Assembly: GCA_024516035.1 (NCBI GenBank)
Contig: CM044957.1
Location: forward strand, 18,559,224 to 18,623,223
Source: Bactericera cockerelli
Lineage: Eukaryota; Arthropoda; Insecta; Hemiptera; Triozidae
Length of the DNA: 64,000 bases
Direction: 5' to 3'
Shown here: positions 21,831 through 33,029 of the stretch, piece after piece
Layout of the letters: each line of letters begins with the position of its first letter
How positions within the stretch are numbered: position 1 is the stretch's first letter
Translations under genes and position numbers: made by a program
Notes under the pieces: model-generated
The model's database searches: none
Seen by the model: only the letters and a program-made list of their open reading frames with translations
What the model was told of the DNA's origin: nothing

Positions 21831-24159
21831 TACTTTCTTAAAATTTACAGTTTTGCCAGAACTGCCACACGACTGCTTAAATCATGTGTTAAATGTGTTT
21901 ATATAAAAACAAAGTGACACTTCTGTTGAACCGGCAGAAATTATGTCATAAACAAATATATTGTATTTAATATGGAATTTCAAAAACAGTTTAGTTTGTC
22001 CAAATCGGATAAGCCGTTCATTAGTTAGATTTGCTAAAATTTCGATTTTTTTAGAATTATCAGCAAGTATATTCTATGCGTATATAAATCGCCATTTTGT
22101 GTCTTTAGAAGTTATTTTTTGAAATTCAAACTGACGCTTCCTGAAGGCAATATTAGTCTTTAGGGTTGATGTGAAACACATTGTTGCATAACTGGTCAAA
22201 GGGGCAATATGTTATTTTGACTTTTTCTCGGTTAAAGCTCGTTAACGGTATAGCTGTTATCAGAAAATGATCATTAATTTTTTTTCTTTTTCTTTTAAAA
22301 ATGTACATTTTATGTTTTCATATATTATAATTATGTATATATTTTTTGAGAAATATTGCTAATATTATTAATGCCTCCCAAATAGCATATTTTTTTGAAA
22401 GTAGATAACAAACTTTGGTCAAGAACTGAAGCGGGGTGCTTCAGTTGGGAAACTAGCCGCGTTGCGTCTAGGCCTGCCACGAAATCCTTCAGGCTTTGGC
22501 CGTTGGTAGGTAAATGTAAATTACTTTCTCTTGAAAGGTTTAATTAAAGATAATCACAAAATAGTTCCGTTAAAAACATTTATAAGAATATAAACTTCCT
22601 TTTTTCTTTTGAGATCCTTTTCATTGTTCTAATTTGCGAAGGATAAAAACAGTGAAAATTTTGTCAAACACACACACACAAACATGATTTCCACCATTTT
22701 CTACTGAGGAAGTGCTTCACATAATGCCGATAAGTGATGTAACAAGAGGAATGTATACCTATTATCTACTTACAGTACTTACCTAATGACCTTAATCATT
22801 ACAAACGGAACTTTAAAGTTGCGGGAATTTAAACTATTTATTTAAATTTAGAGGGGAAAAATATTGTTCTAACAAGTACATCAATCTATTTGGTATATTT
22901 AATTCCCTTAAAGCTGCAGTGGGATATTATACTACCCATTCTGCATAAGGTCGTTTTTGATGACGTCATAAAACGACTGTTTTGACTGCCAACTTCACAC
23001 ACTAAAATGTGAGGTAACTTGACTCCGGTCAATAGTTTTGCATTGCGAATATTGCAATCAGCTGTCAGCAATCAGCATTGGGCCTTGACTAACTGACAGT
23101 CACTTGCGGAAATTGCATTTTCCTATACCTATACATAATCATTTAATCAGTATAATGTATAATCCCTCGTCAATCATAGCTTATTCGTAATTTTAAAATT
23201 AATATATTTTGCTATCTAGTAATGCTAGTTAAATTAGGTATTTTTTTCTTCAATTGCTTTTGTAGTATGCAGTGAAAAATTGGTTAAATTGGTTCAATTT
23301 CTTGTGCCTTGTCTTTTCCTTCTTCCTCTTGTTAAATTATTCATGATTCATAATAGGTTATCAAATAAAATATGTACTTTATTAGTAAATCAATATCAAT
23401 CTTATCAGCTTAATTGTTATTAAATATTTATATTAAATATTTCTGAATTGGAATAATATTATTTTATAAATTGGAATGACTCAATAATCAACTGTAACTT
23501 ATATCAATGTGTGTATCACAACATCATTGAAAACACCTGCTTTAAAACCATACCTAAACACTCCAATATTTTATTTGGGGATCATTGATGTTCAACATCT
23601 TTTAGTCTTAAAGATAAGAGTGGTAAGTACACTTACATTTACATGTATATTTTACTATCTCAAGATAGCAATTTTACAATAGGTGTAGGTAATAAACACA
23701 CATCTATAGAAAAAATATGATTCTTTGTTCAGTTATTAGTTCATAATCCAAGGTCCTATGAAGTTAAATGGTAATTACAGAGACTTGTTGATATTTTTCT
23801 TAAATAAACATTAATAAAATTTCTAATAATAGGTATGATTGCAAAAAAGTTTTTTTTGAGTAGATTTTAAGAATGTGTACCAACTCTGGGCACCATCTAC
23901 ATTATGTTGTTTAAATTAATATTATTTTCTTTCTTTTTTCATCTTTATCTAATGTTGTTGTAACCAGCTTGGCTACTGCTGGGGGGCATGATGGTCTGTA
24001 GCAAAGCTTAAGGATAAGGTAATAAATAGTGAGGCAGTGTGGCTTACCTGCATGGTTTCAGAAAATCACAATAATTCATACTATTGTCAGTTCATATTTC
24101 TCATGTGATCAGAAAGGCTGATAGCTTACTATTATTACTTATATTTTGATTTCTTTCAG
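21831..24159. other. Upstream region of clavesin-like gene
   Basis: AT-rich with no coding sequence. Any 5' noncoding exon or promoter of the clavesin-like gene should be here but could not be placed. A CRE-like TGACGTCA occurs at about 22960-22967. An R3 fragment is near 23963-24030. Confidence 0.4.
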
Positions 24160-24172
24160 GTCACCTTGTAGG

Positions 24173-27100
24173 ATGTCTGAATTCTCTGCATGGAACTTAA
24201 ACAATCATTATGGTGCTTTTGTGAATGATGGTGAATCTCAACTTACCACTAAAAAAACATGTTCTGCAAAGGATGGTTTAAAATCATTAAGAAATTTAAT
24301 GGCAAAAAGATGTGACATTGGTGAGAATATTTATTTATCTAACTAAATGAAACCCAGGGTCTTTTCCACATATAGGTACATTGTTGCATTTCACATTAAA
24401 AACTGGCTTCCATGAAGTCTCACCCAGGCTTGGGTTTCTTATATGATATTGGTATTTTTTTTTTTTTTTTTCTTCTTCCATTAATACCTGCCCCTTTAAT
24501 TTATTTTTTGTGTGGTTAAGATTTGTAATTTTTAACCTTAACAAATAGCTCAACCAATTGTATTTTACCATTTTAAATTGAAAATTTCACTATGACTTAC
24601 TCTGGTACTTTGCTTGCTTTTCCAGGCAAACATGTCCTATTTTTTTTTTTTTTTTTTTTATATATATAAAATGAAAAATACGAATAGTTGAGCTATTTAT
24701 AAGGTTAAACAATTCTTCTTACCTTTTTTGCACTCAGAGGGACAAGTCAGAAGAGTCTAATTTCACACTACATCATAGCTCACTTAAATTTGTTACATTG
24801 AACTCAACAAGACTTTTTAAACATTCACATGATAAATCATTCCATTGAAGATTAAGATTTTAAAGTTGGTACATGTCCAGCCTGAATGGGGTGCTGTAGA
24901 CATATTTTTTTTATTTTTTTTACAACAAGAACTCACAGGTTTTTTTTTTTTTTTGATATTTGAGTAGTTTTTAAGAATATATACCCAGGCCTTGATGAGA
25001 ATTTATGAAAACCCTTGCACAGTATTTCCTATAAGTCCTAGCAAAAGCCCTATAAGTTTTGAACAGCTTGGAATTTCAATTATTTTGTAATGGCAAACCA
25101 ATCCTAGTGAAGTCAAAATTCAGATTTGAGTCTTTCAAGTGACTCTTTTAAGTAATTTATTAATCAGACTATTAATTAGTGTTGTGTGAAATTCTCTACT
25201 TTTTCTATCAGCTTCTGGTTCATTTCATTCAACAGAGTCTTACTAATTATTGAGCTCTTTCCATGTGATATATATCTTCTCTTTGTCTTTTGTAGATTTC
25301 AATCCCTACAACAGTGATGAATTCCTGACAAGATTTCTATTTGCTCGCAAAATGGACGTGGAAAGGAGCTTTGATTTATTATGTAATTATATTACATATC
25401 GATTGAATCATGCTGACTTCTTTGACAATCTGACCATTACCAATAGACAAATACAGTGTGCTATCCGAGATGGTCTACCAGGGGTATTGTCCAACAGAGA
25501 CAGGTAAGCAAGGAAAAATTGACAGAAAAAATCAAATAATGCAGAAGTAAATTAGAAACTTGATTTTGACAGAAGTTAGATTTTTTCTATAATTATAATT
25601 CAAGAATAATTGAATGTGTGTCTCGAAAAATGATCTATGTTACAAATTTTGAAAATTGGTTTTAATTGAAAATAATAAGGAACTTATCTGAGGGGGTTTC
25701 AGAATACATAGCTTTAATTATTTTTAGAAAAATGATCAGAAGACCATATCTGGAAAACGTTTTTTTTTTTTTTAAGAAAAAATTGAAGTTAAATATTCTA
25801 AACACCTTTCAGATCATTATTTTCAAAGGAAAATGGTTTCCGAAATTTTTAACATAGATCGTTTTTCGAGCATATAATTAATTAAATAGGCACTTCCAAA
25901 TATTGTATGACAGAGCCCGTATGACTTATAGGGGTAAAAAGACTTTTCTTCTTATTATCTTTTTTAACCTTAATAATATGTGTGTTCATTAAAAAAAAAG
26001 AAGACAAGGAGACAAAATTTATATAAAGAATTTTTAGCAATAAAATTGAGAAAATGTCCCAATAATGCATTATTTTCCACTCATTTCACCAGAAAAGGGC
26101 GTCGCATCCTGGTTTTCTTTGCCAACAACTGGGATCACTCCCGCTACACACTACAAATCATCTACAAAGCTCTGCTACTGACTCTGGACTATCTGCTGAT
26201 GGATCCTCAGAATCAGATGAGTGGGCTTATCTTCATTGTTGACTGGGGAAACTTGACCCTTCGGCAGACAAGCAACAACATCAACTCTCTGCGAGAGGTC
26301 AGGAGTATGTTGGAAGGTAGGTGATTATTTAGATTTAGAACAATAAGATATAAATCAATAACAAATGCCTTCGTGTCTGTTAGCTCATCACAGTTTTAGT
26401 GGGTACCATAGAATTACAAAGACTTTAGAATCTCTACTTCTATGTTCCAGTAATCTGTTCTGCTAGGTCATTTAAGACAGGGGTATATCCTCTATTCCCT
26501 GTGAAACTCACAAATCAGACATCCACAATTACCTCACCCTGCCTGGGTTGGGCCGGAAATAGGCAGCATCACGGGTTTGAGTTTGAATGGTTACCCATTT
26601 AAGTCATAACAACACTATATGTTGTTTAACTTCAGTAATAGAATAAGAACTGGTGTATTCAACATGTCATCAACTCTGACTCATGCTTCTCTGTGGGTAT
26701 CCTTTACTTTAGCCCCAGACCTCAAGTAGTCCCTGTGCTATATGTAACAAGTCTTAACAGAACTCTATAACACTTAAAAGGATTTAAAGTGCAAATACAT
26801 TCAGTTTGATTAGTATATTGTAATATTTATGATTTAAGTTACAGATTTTATTCATGAAATGAAACCTCAAGTGTTTTGCACAGTAATGATATAGCACATT
26901 TGATTGTCCTCTTAACAGGACTTCAGGATTGCTACCCTTGCAAGTTCAAAGGTCTCCATCTCCTCAGTCAGCCCTGGTATATAGATGCCCTCATCACTTT
27001 CATCAAACCTTTTCTCAAAGGAAAAACGCCTTCCAAGGTATTTTATAACTTTACCATTCAAAGAATTAAAATGAAGTAACTGAAATATTCTATATTTCGG

Positions 27101-28185
27101 TGGTCAAGAAATGGTTTTTATTCCAATTCAAGAAGTAGGTATATATTGTGGAAATAAATAATACAAAAAAACCATAGTCCTGTCCTTCGCTGAATGTCTG
27201 TATCACGCAAAACACTAGTTTTGCAACACCAGTAAAATCAATACGAGCGTAATATAGTTACACAAAACATCATTTCTAAACAGTAGGTACTTGTACTCAT
27301 TTTCTTAAAACCTTTTGTTGTGTGTGCTACACTAAACATATTTTCTAAGCACTACCCTAAGTGCAAAGTCGCCAATGAACAGATTAAATGAAAATGAGCA
27401 CGCGATTAACTCAGTGGTTAAGCACTGGCTTGCCATGCGGGAGGTCCCTGGTTCGATCCCCGTGCCGACCAAAATTTGTATTCTTAATTTGGTTACAGTT
27501 GTTTGTAAGAGGGATACCTTCCGGTACGCTCGTGTTGACCCAGCACCTAAATGGGAAGTATTGTGTCACTTCTCGCCCATCAGATAGGAGGCATACTACG
27601 GAATGGGCAAGCTACAACACAGACCACAAGCTACAGTAGCTCCTGTTTCATGACTACGAAATAAAAAAGGCCCTGAAACATTCATTTTTATAAATAAAAA
27701 AAAATAAAAAAAAATCAACTTTATACACAAGCAAATGGTTAATGACCGTGCTTAATCAAGCTGTTAGTGACTATGCACTTGAACTTTGTTCTTATTTATT
27801 TGTTTAGAAACTCTTTTTTATTAGTGGAACATATATACAGACAAAAAATGGTAAAAAATAAATATAAAAATTGACAACATTAATAATATAAACAAGAAAA
27901 AATAAACAAAATATATACATATGTCCTAACTAAAGGGCGGGGTTTTTGCCTATGGCAATCTCTTCTACCCAACCCTTATAACCCTTTGGTTCCCTTTGTT
28001 CATTCTCTGTCCACTTTCAGATCTTCGTGCACGGCAATAACCTCAGTAGTCTCCATGAGCACTTCCCCAAGGATGTTCTGCCCGTGGAGCTAGGGGGGGA
28101 CGCCCCGCACTTCAACCCTGAGGAGTGGTCCAAGCTGATCCTGAGCGAGGATCCTTCCTCCTCTGTACTCCACTTCAGATATTGA
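24173..28185 (+). CDS. Clavesin-like CRAL-TRIO lipid-transfer protein
   Basis: SEC14/CRAL-TRIO protein of 287 residues. Coding exons 24173-24320 (exon starts at 24160 after TTTCTTTCAG), 25296-25503, 26093-26316, 26919-27037, 28021-28185; phases agree at every junction. The CRAL-TRIO N-terminal helices include FLTRFLFARKMDVERSFDLL (about 59-78). The lipid-binding domain includes GRRILVFFANNWDHSRYTL, GLIFIVDWGNLTLRQTSNN, QPWYIDALITFIKPFLKGKT and IFVHGNNLSSLHEHFP. The ANWD-SRYTL, DW-N-T, QPWYI and F-HGNNL words are those of vertebrate clavesins, which bind PtdIns(3,5)P2 on endosomal vesicles. The first 49 residues are unlike clavesins and shorter. The TGA at 28183 lies within a 60-bp tandem duplication. 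Confidence 0.92.
26465..26692 (-). repeat. Degenerate 5S-derived SINE in clavesin intron 3
   Basis: The minus strand keeps GACATGTTGAATACACCAGT (5S head) and CCTGGGTTGGGC / TTTGTGAGTTTCAC-like body words. Old copy; no clear target duplication. Confidence 0.6.
27398..27692 (+). repeat. tRNA-Gly-derived SINE, best copy
   Basis: The head GATTAACTCAGTGGTTAAGC, TGGCTTGCCATGCGGGAGGT and GGTTCGATCCCC follows the tRNA-Gly pattern with A box and B box. The body contains TTTGGTTACAGTTGTTTGTA, CGTGTTGACCCAGCACCTAA and TGGGCAAGCTACAAC, and ends near GACTACGAAATAAAAAAGGC. Other copies: 4141, 16910, 37420, 40370. It lies in clavesin intron 4. Confidence 0.78.
27800..27968 (-). mobile_element. Retroposon 3' end in clavesin intron 4
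   Basis: CTAAAGGGCGGGGTTTTTGC and CTATGGCAATCTCTTCTACC match the poly-A-tailed fragments at 60684 and 62405. It ends about 50 bases upstream of the last coding exon's acceptor. Confidence 0.6.
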
Positions 28186-28269
28186 ACATCTTCAACTTCT
28201 CTCGGTTATTCAATTTCCTCCTCTGTACTCCACTTCAGATATTGAACATCTTGAACTTCTCTCGGTTAT
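28155..28269. repeat. 60-bp tandem duplication over a stop codon
   Basis: TTCCTCCTCTGTACTCCACT and the following ATTGAACATCTTNAACTTCT occur at 28155 and again exactly 60 bases later. The first copy holds the last codons and TGA of the clavesin-like gene; the second is in the 3' UTR. Confidence 0.9.
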
Positions 28270-28404
28270 CCGATACTGAACTTATGTGTACAGGTGAGAT
28301 ACTGAAACCTTCTCTGTGTAACTATTTACATACTCTTGAGATTTTAATTCTGAAGGCGTTTCTTTACTTGAAATATTCAATGAGATGTTGTGCTCAGTCA
28401 GGCC

Positions 28405-28574
28405 CGCGTTCCAGGAAGCTCACTCACTTTCTTAATCTCCAAATATCCTTTTCAACCGTCACACAACGCACTCTGATTGGTTAATTTGAACGCAATAACC
28501 TATCAGAGTGCGTTGTGTGACGCTTGAAACAAAGATTCGGGGATTTTGAGAGTGGAAAGTGTTTCTGGTACGCG
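28405..28574. mobile_element. Foldback MITE, 170 bp
   Basis: The two halves are inverted copies. The inner stem GTCACACAACGCACTCTGAT pairs with ATCAGAGTGCGTTGTGTGAC, and diverged arms extend to CGCGTTCCAG / CTGGTACGCG. Noncoding. Confidence 0.75.
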
Positions 28575-30015
28575 CGACAGGTCACTTGATTGAATATTGA
28601 AATTACACAATGTCTGAAGTTCATAATATAATGTATCTTCATCTGTTCACTTGCAAATGTATTTGCAGCTTTTGAAACTACAGAAGTTTCTTTACTTAAG
28701 GTATTCAACTTTGATATGACAAGCTCAGATCACATTGAGTACTAAAGCATGTACTTGCTACATATATGAAAACTGAACCTGTGATTCTCTTCTTACCTCT
28801 GTCCTCGCAATTTTGATCACACTGACCAGAACTTTTTCAAATAAGTGTGATCAATTTATTCTAGAACTCACAAACACATTTTAGCTATACAGGGTCCACC
28901 ATTGATATGAACCATTGACATGCCTATATTTTCGAAACTGAAGCTTCATAATGCATTTTTCTTTGATAGAATGCTAGAAAACAAAATTCCATTTATTGTT
29001 GCGAACAAAGAGTAACGAAGTAAGTCAATTCAAAATGGTTCATGATCAACGGCGGACCATGTACCCTCTTGTTAAACTTTACCTACTATTCCTTTATTCC
29101 TTGTTAAATAAGTTATTTTGTGTTTTAGCTTTCATGTTGACATCTTTATTATTTTACTTATGGAGGTTCTAGTGAAAAATCTCAAGTAGTCAATTTTTTT
29201 TTGCGTATCAAGTTGACGTTCTATCATTTCTAATCAACGATCACCTATCTGGGATTTAAAAAAAAAGCTTTTTATCAATGATATTAAATTTATGAAGGTA
29301 ATTTTAATTAAAGTCTGAAAGCTTTATCTTCTCTTGAATTCTTCATAAATTATTATTATATGTATATGTATTACTATTTTTACTGTCGAAATCTCTTTTT
29401 CAAAGTGCCTTATTCTTTACCACTAACACTTTCTTTTCTTGCCTTCAACTATTCTTTTGTGTTAATTCCATAATTATTTAAGTATTTGTGTTTTACTTGT
29501 TAGTTCCTAGGTTTACAATTATACTATATTATGTATTTATGTTTATTTTACAATTCGATATTATTTGATTATTAGTTTTCTGGTTGTGTGGAAAATCTTC
29601 ATTTGGAGAACACAGTCGTATTTTACGAATACTGTAAAAATTCTTCTACCCAAGATAGTACAAAATTTACGAGTTAATACCTCTGCAACCACACATGAAC
29701 ATAAAATCAAAACAATTATGGTGCTAAATTTTCATTACGAAATATATCAAGTACCTAATTAACTTCTTTAAATTTCAACAAAGAAACTCGCCCAATAGAT
29801 TTAGAAAACACTGTAACTCCTTTTAAGTTTATAATTGTATTCAGAGGAGTCGAACACAATAGTTCAATAACTGCCTACCTCGAATCTTATGCTAATGGTA
29901 ATATATACTTACTTACATATCTATTATTTATAATATTATTTTCACCTATTTTTTAAAATCTATTTATTTGTATTAACCTTAATTTTTGTATCCTTAATAA
30001 TAAATACCAGAACTT
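28575..30015. other. Intergenic, no gene seen
   Basis: AT-rich DNA downstream of the clavesin-like gene. Part is probably its 3' UTR, but no clear poly-A signal could be chosen. Confidence 0.4.
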
Positions 30016-30178
30016 TCACATCCGACCTCAGTAGCTTGATCGACAAGGCGGCGGACTTGTAATCTGGAGTACGGTGGTTCAAGTCCCAAGTTAAGCATAA
30101 ATTTAGTAAAGTGAGTTTGAGTAATTGTGATCAACACAAATATGATAACTTTTAAAAACTTTACCTGAATTTTTACTA
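30016..30178 (+). repeat. tRNA-Lys/Thr-like SINE
   Basis: CCGACCTCAGTAGCTTGATC, GGCGGCGGACTTGTAATCTG and GGTGGTTCAAGTCC form a tRNA-like head (the sister copy at 58645 reads GACTTTTAATCT, tRNA-Lys-like). The tail has GTGATCAACACAAATATGAT. Copies: 50035 (minus), 58645 (plus), 63750 (minus). Confidence 0.75.
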
Positions 30179-30799
30179 CATGTAATGACCAACAAGTTAT
30201 GTTTGTATTCCCCTAGTTGTAAAGGTCTCACTGTAGATGGCCATGAGATTATTTACCTATACCTTCAAGTTATTTTCCTTTTCTACTTCATTTATGTTAA
30301 AATCAGCTAGAGTTAAATGTCTCAATCTGTAGGTATACACGATTATAGGTAATACGTTTAATAACTCATAAAGGAGTATAGGACACAAATAATGAGAGCC
30401 ACTAAGTTTTTACAGAGTAGGGATCTCCAATCTTGAAAGAAAATAAGCTTTGACTATGCTATCCGGTAAACATTTGACAAAAGTACTACCCATGCGTTTA
30501 TAAAAGTGTAAACATAAGAACGAGGTTTTAATATTTTTTATTCTTAAATACGGAGTAATATTTATAGTACTTGTTTGTAAGGAACACCTTCATGGCTATG
30601 AAATAAAGAAGCCTTTTTTTATAATTAAAAAATAATACTAACAATAAATGTGTGTTATTATATCACAATTTTAGTAGGTAGCGCAGAATAATAGGACTTT
30701 TTCTTTTTATATTTACTTTACAAAATCAATAACAAATAATTCAAAAAATAAACAACATTATTTAAAAAACATAGCTAATAATAAAGAATAAATAGTTAT

Positions 30800-30842
30800 A
30801 TTTTATTGTTATCTCAAATATGATTTGAGATAACAATAAAAT
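30800..30842. other. Perfect 20-bp stem with 3-base loop
   Basis: ATTTTATTGTTATCTCAAAT, then ATG, then its exact reverse complement. It might be a relic of a tiny foldback element. No coding or terminator role is apparent. Confidence 0.85.
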
Positions 30843-31419
30843 TATATTTGTTTATTATTAACTATAAGAAAACGAATGATACATGACCTTAATAGACATT
30901 TTTGTAATACCTCTGTGGACTTAGTCTAGATTTTGCATATTTTTCCAATTAAAATGTATGGAAATGTAAGTTCTGACTCTAACTTGTGATCGCCCTTATT
31001 CTTTGTTTATATGATGTACTTACTCATGTTGCCGTCCAATGATTCTTGAATTCCTAGCAAGTATAATTTATTATATTTTCTAACATGCACCAATTTTATG
31101 TTTTTTTTCCTCTCCATCTTTCTGATGTGAAAAATGTTACTCTACTTCCCTATATTTTTTTGCACGAAATACATATTCCATGTCTTCATATTTACTGATA
31201 TTTACGTGTATTTTATTCTCTTAACTGTGGCATGTATTTATTTACAATATGTTATGAGTATTAAAATTGAACTGTTGTGCACACAGGTTTATTTTACCGT
31301 TTAAATTAGTAGAAATCATAATTATGTGGTATATAATAAGCGTCTGTGGGTAACATAACATTTCTAAGCGCGTCCATCTCTTCTGAATATGTATTTTACA
31401 TTATTATTTTTATTCTGGT

Positions 31420-31620
31420 AATGCCACCACACATTGCTAATCATTCAAACAACTAGATACTCATTTATTTTATTCTCACGAGGTATGAGTGCACAACTGC
31501 ACACCGAACATCCAAAGTACCTACAGCTTGTAAAATTTTCCATCCAGCCGTGATTTGAACTCAGTCACCTGCATGCTACACGAGTGCGCTACCAACTCTG
31601 ACACACTGACTACTGGGACT
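31420..31620 (-). repeat. tRNA-derived SINE and uninterrupted paralogue of the 17.3-20.9 kb site
   Basis: TTCTGGTAATGCCACCAC and, about 40 bases on, TACTCATTTATTTTATTCTC and ACGAGGTATGAG correspond to the two flanks of the 17299-20862 element. The minus-strand tRNA-like head (31550-31615) matches 20930-21032. Confidence 0.6.
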
Positions 31621-31664
31621 CATTTCTGGTATCATCAATGCCATTAAAACACACAAACCAGTTT

Positions 31665-31902
31665 GAAATTATCCAAAAATAATAACAAAAAATACATTTC
31701 TGTGATGCGTAAAATATAGTCCATTTATTTATTTATTGATATTCTAAGTATAATAAAAATAAATACCACTTAAATTATACGTTGAAATTATCCAAAAATA
31801 ATAACAAAAAATACATTTCTGTGATGCGTAAAATATAGTCCATTTATTTAATTATTGATATTCTAAATATAATAAAAATAAAAACCTACATAAATTATAT
31901 GT
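31665..31902. repeat. 119-bp tandem duplication
   Basis: GAAATTATCCAAAAATAATA begins at 31665 and at 31784, and the two copies are nearly identical throughout, so the duplication is recent. Confidence 0.9.
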
Positions 31903-32214
31903 TTAACAAGATTAGGTTATACTATTTAAAACTTAACCAGCACATTCATATACCAATACTTACAGTATAAATGCATAATTATAATCATCTAACAATTATT
32001 ACCTGTGTATACAAAAGTTTCTTGTAATATCTGTTTCTTGCTTAGCTTAAAAGACAATACAGACAAAATTTGGTAACCTTTTTTTACTAATTACAATATT
32101 TAAGCTTAAATTTTCGTACATATTCAATGATAATTATAGAGTAATATCAAAAACTTCGATTCTAGATAACTAATTTCTATGAAGAAGCAAATCAGGGTTT
32201 ATTGGAGAGAATTG

Positions 32215-32560
32215 ATTTGTTTATTTGGCAACCACCTTGATTCCTCATCAGACAATGAAAATTTTATGTGTTTTTGTTGTAGCCAGCTTGACTACAGCTG
32301 GAGCGGGGAGTGATGGTCTCCAGACAAAAAGTTGCCTCGTCGTAAACCACATATTTCTTGTGCGATCAACCATCGTGTGGACTTGGGCTTTTCTTTATAA
32401 GCCATTGAACCCTTAGGAAACTGCAAACTAGCCTGGCTTTTAAGGGTTGGCTAGTCTGTTCTCTGTTTGTAGTCCTCTAGCGAGACACTGGTCTTCTTCC
32501 TGATTAACGTCCCCCAGCAAGACTTCCCGAGAAAATTTCATGATGACCCCAACTTGTGTG
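32215..32560 (+). repeat. Dispersed repeat family R3, longest copy
   Basis: Contains TTGTAGCCAGCTTGACTACA, GGCTAGTCTGTTCTCTGTTT and GAGACACTGGTCTTCTTCCT, matching fragments at 19660-19845, 23963-24030 and 46850-46990. The short open frame at 32225-32416 lies within this repeat and is not taken as a gene. Confidence 0.55.
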
Positions 32561-33029
32561 TTAGGATGGAAGACATTTTTCATTGTGTGATTTTTATGTG
32601 AAAATAAATTTTGTAAATAAATTACTTTTTTCTACCGGAAATGAGAAGCTATTGTAGGTACACTAATTTATCGCTATTTCGTTTGTTTTGTTTTTTTTTT
32701 TTTTTAATATTGTTTGATTTTATTAAAAATTGCTGAACATAATAACAAATGTGGACGAAACAAACTGCATTATATAGTATTACCTACTAGAAAATGAGAA
32801 ATATAACCAAAGAACAATTTCCACTTTGCACGTTCTCTCGTTGTTGGCCTCAATTTCGCCCAACGTTTTTGAACTTCTACTATTCTAAATATAACAATAT
32901 TGTCATCCATCCCATTTGGCACACTTGATTTGCTCATAGATATCATTAAATTAAAATAATATTTTAAAAGCAGATAAATATATTGATATTTAGAAATATA
33001 AATATTTTTATGATTAGCATAGTATGTTC

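Noticed and set aside
27398..27470. tRNA-Gly gene
   Set aside because: Mismatched stems and continuation into a dispersed body shared with four other copies.
32225..32416. 63-codon open frame with an apparent leader
   Set aside because: Lies in dispersed repeat R3, present in fragments at three other places.
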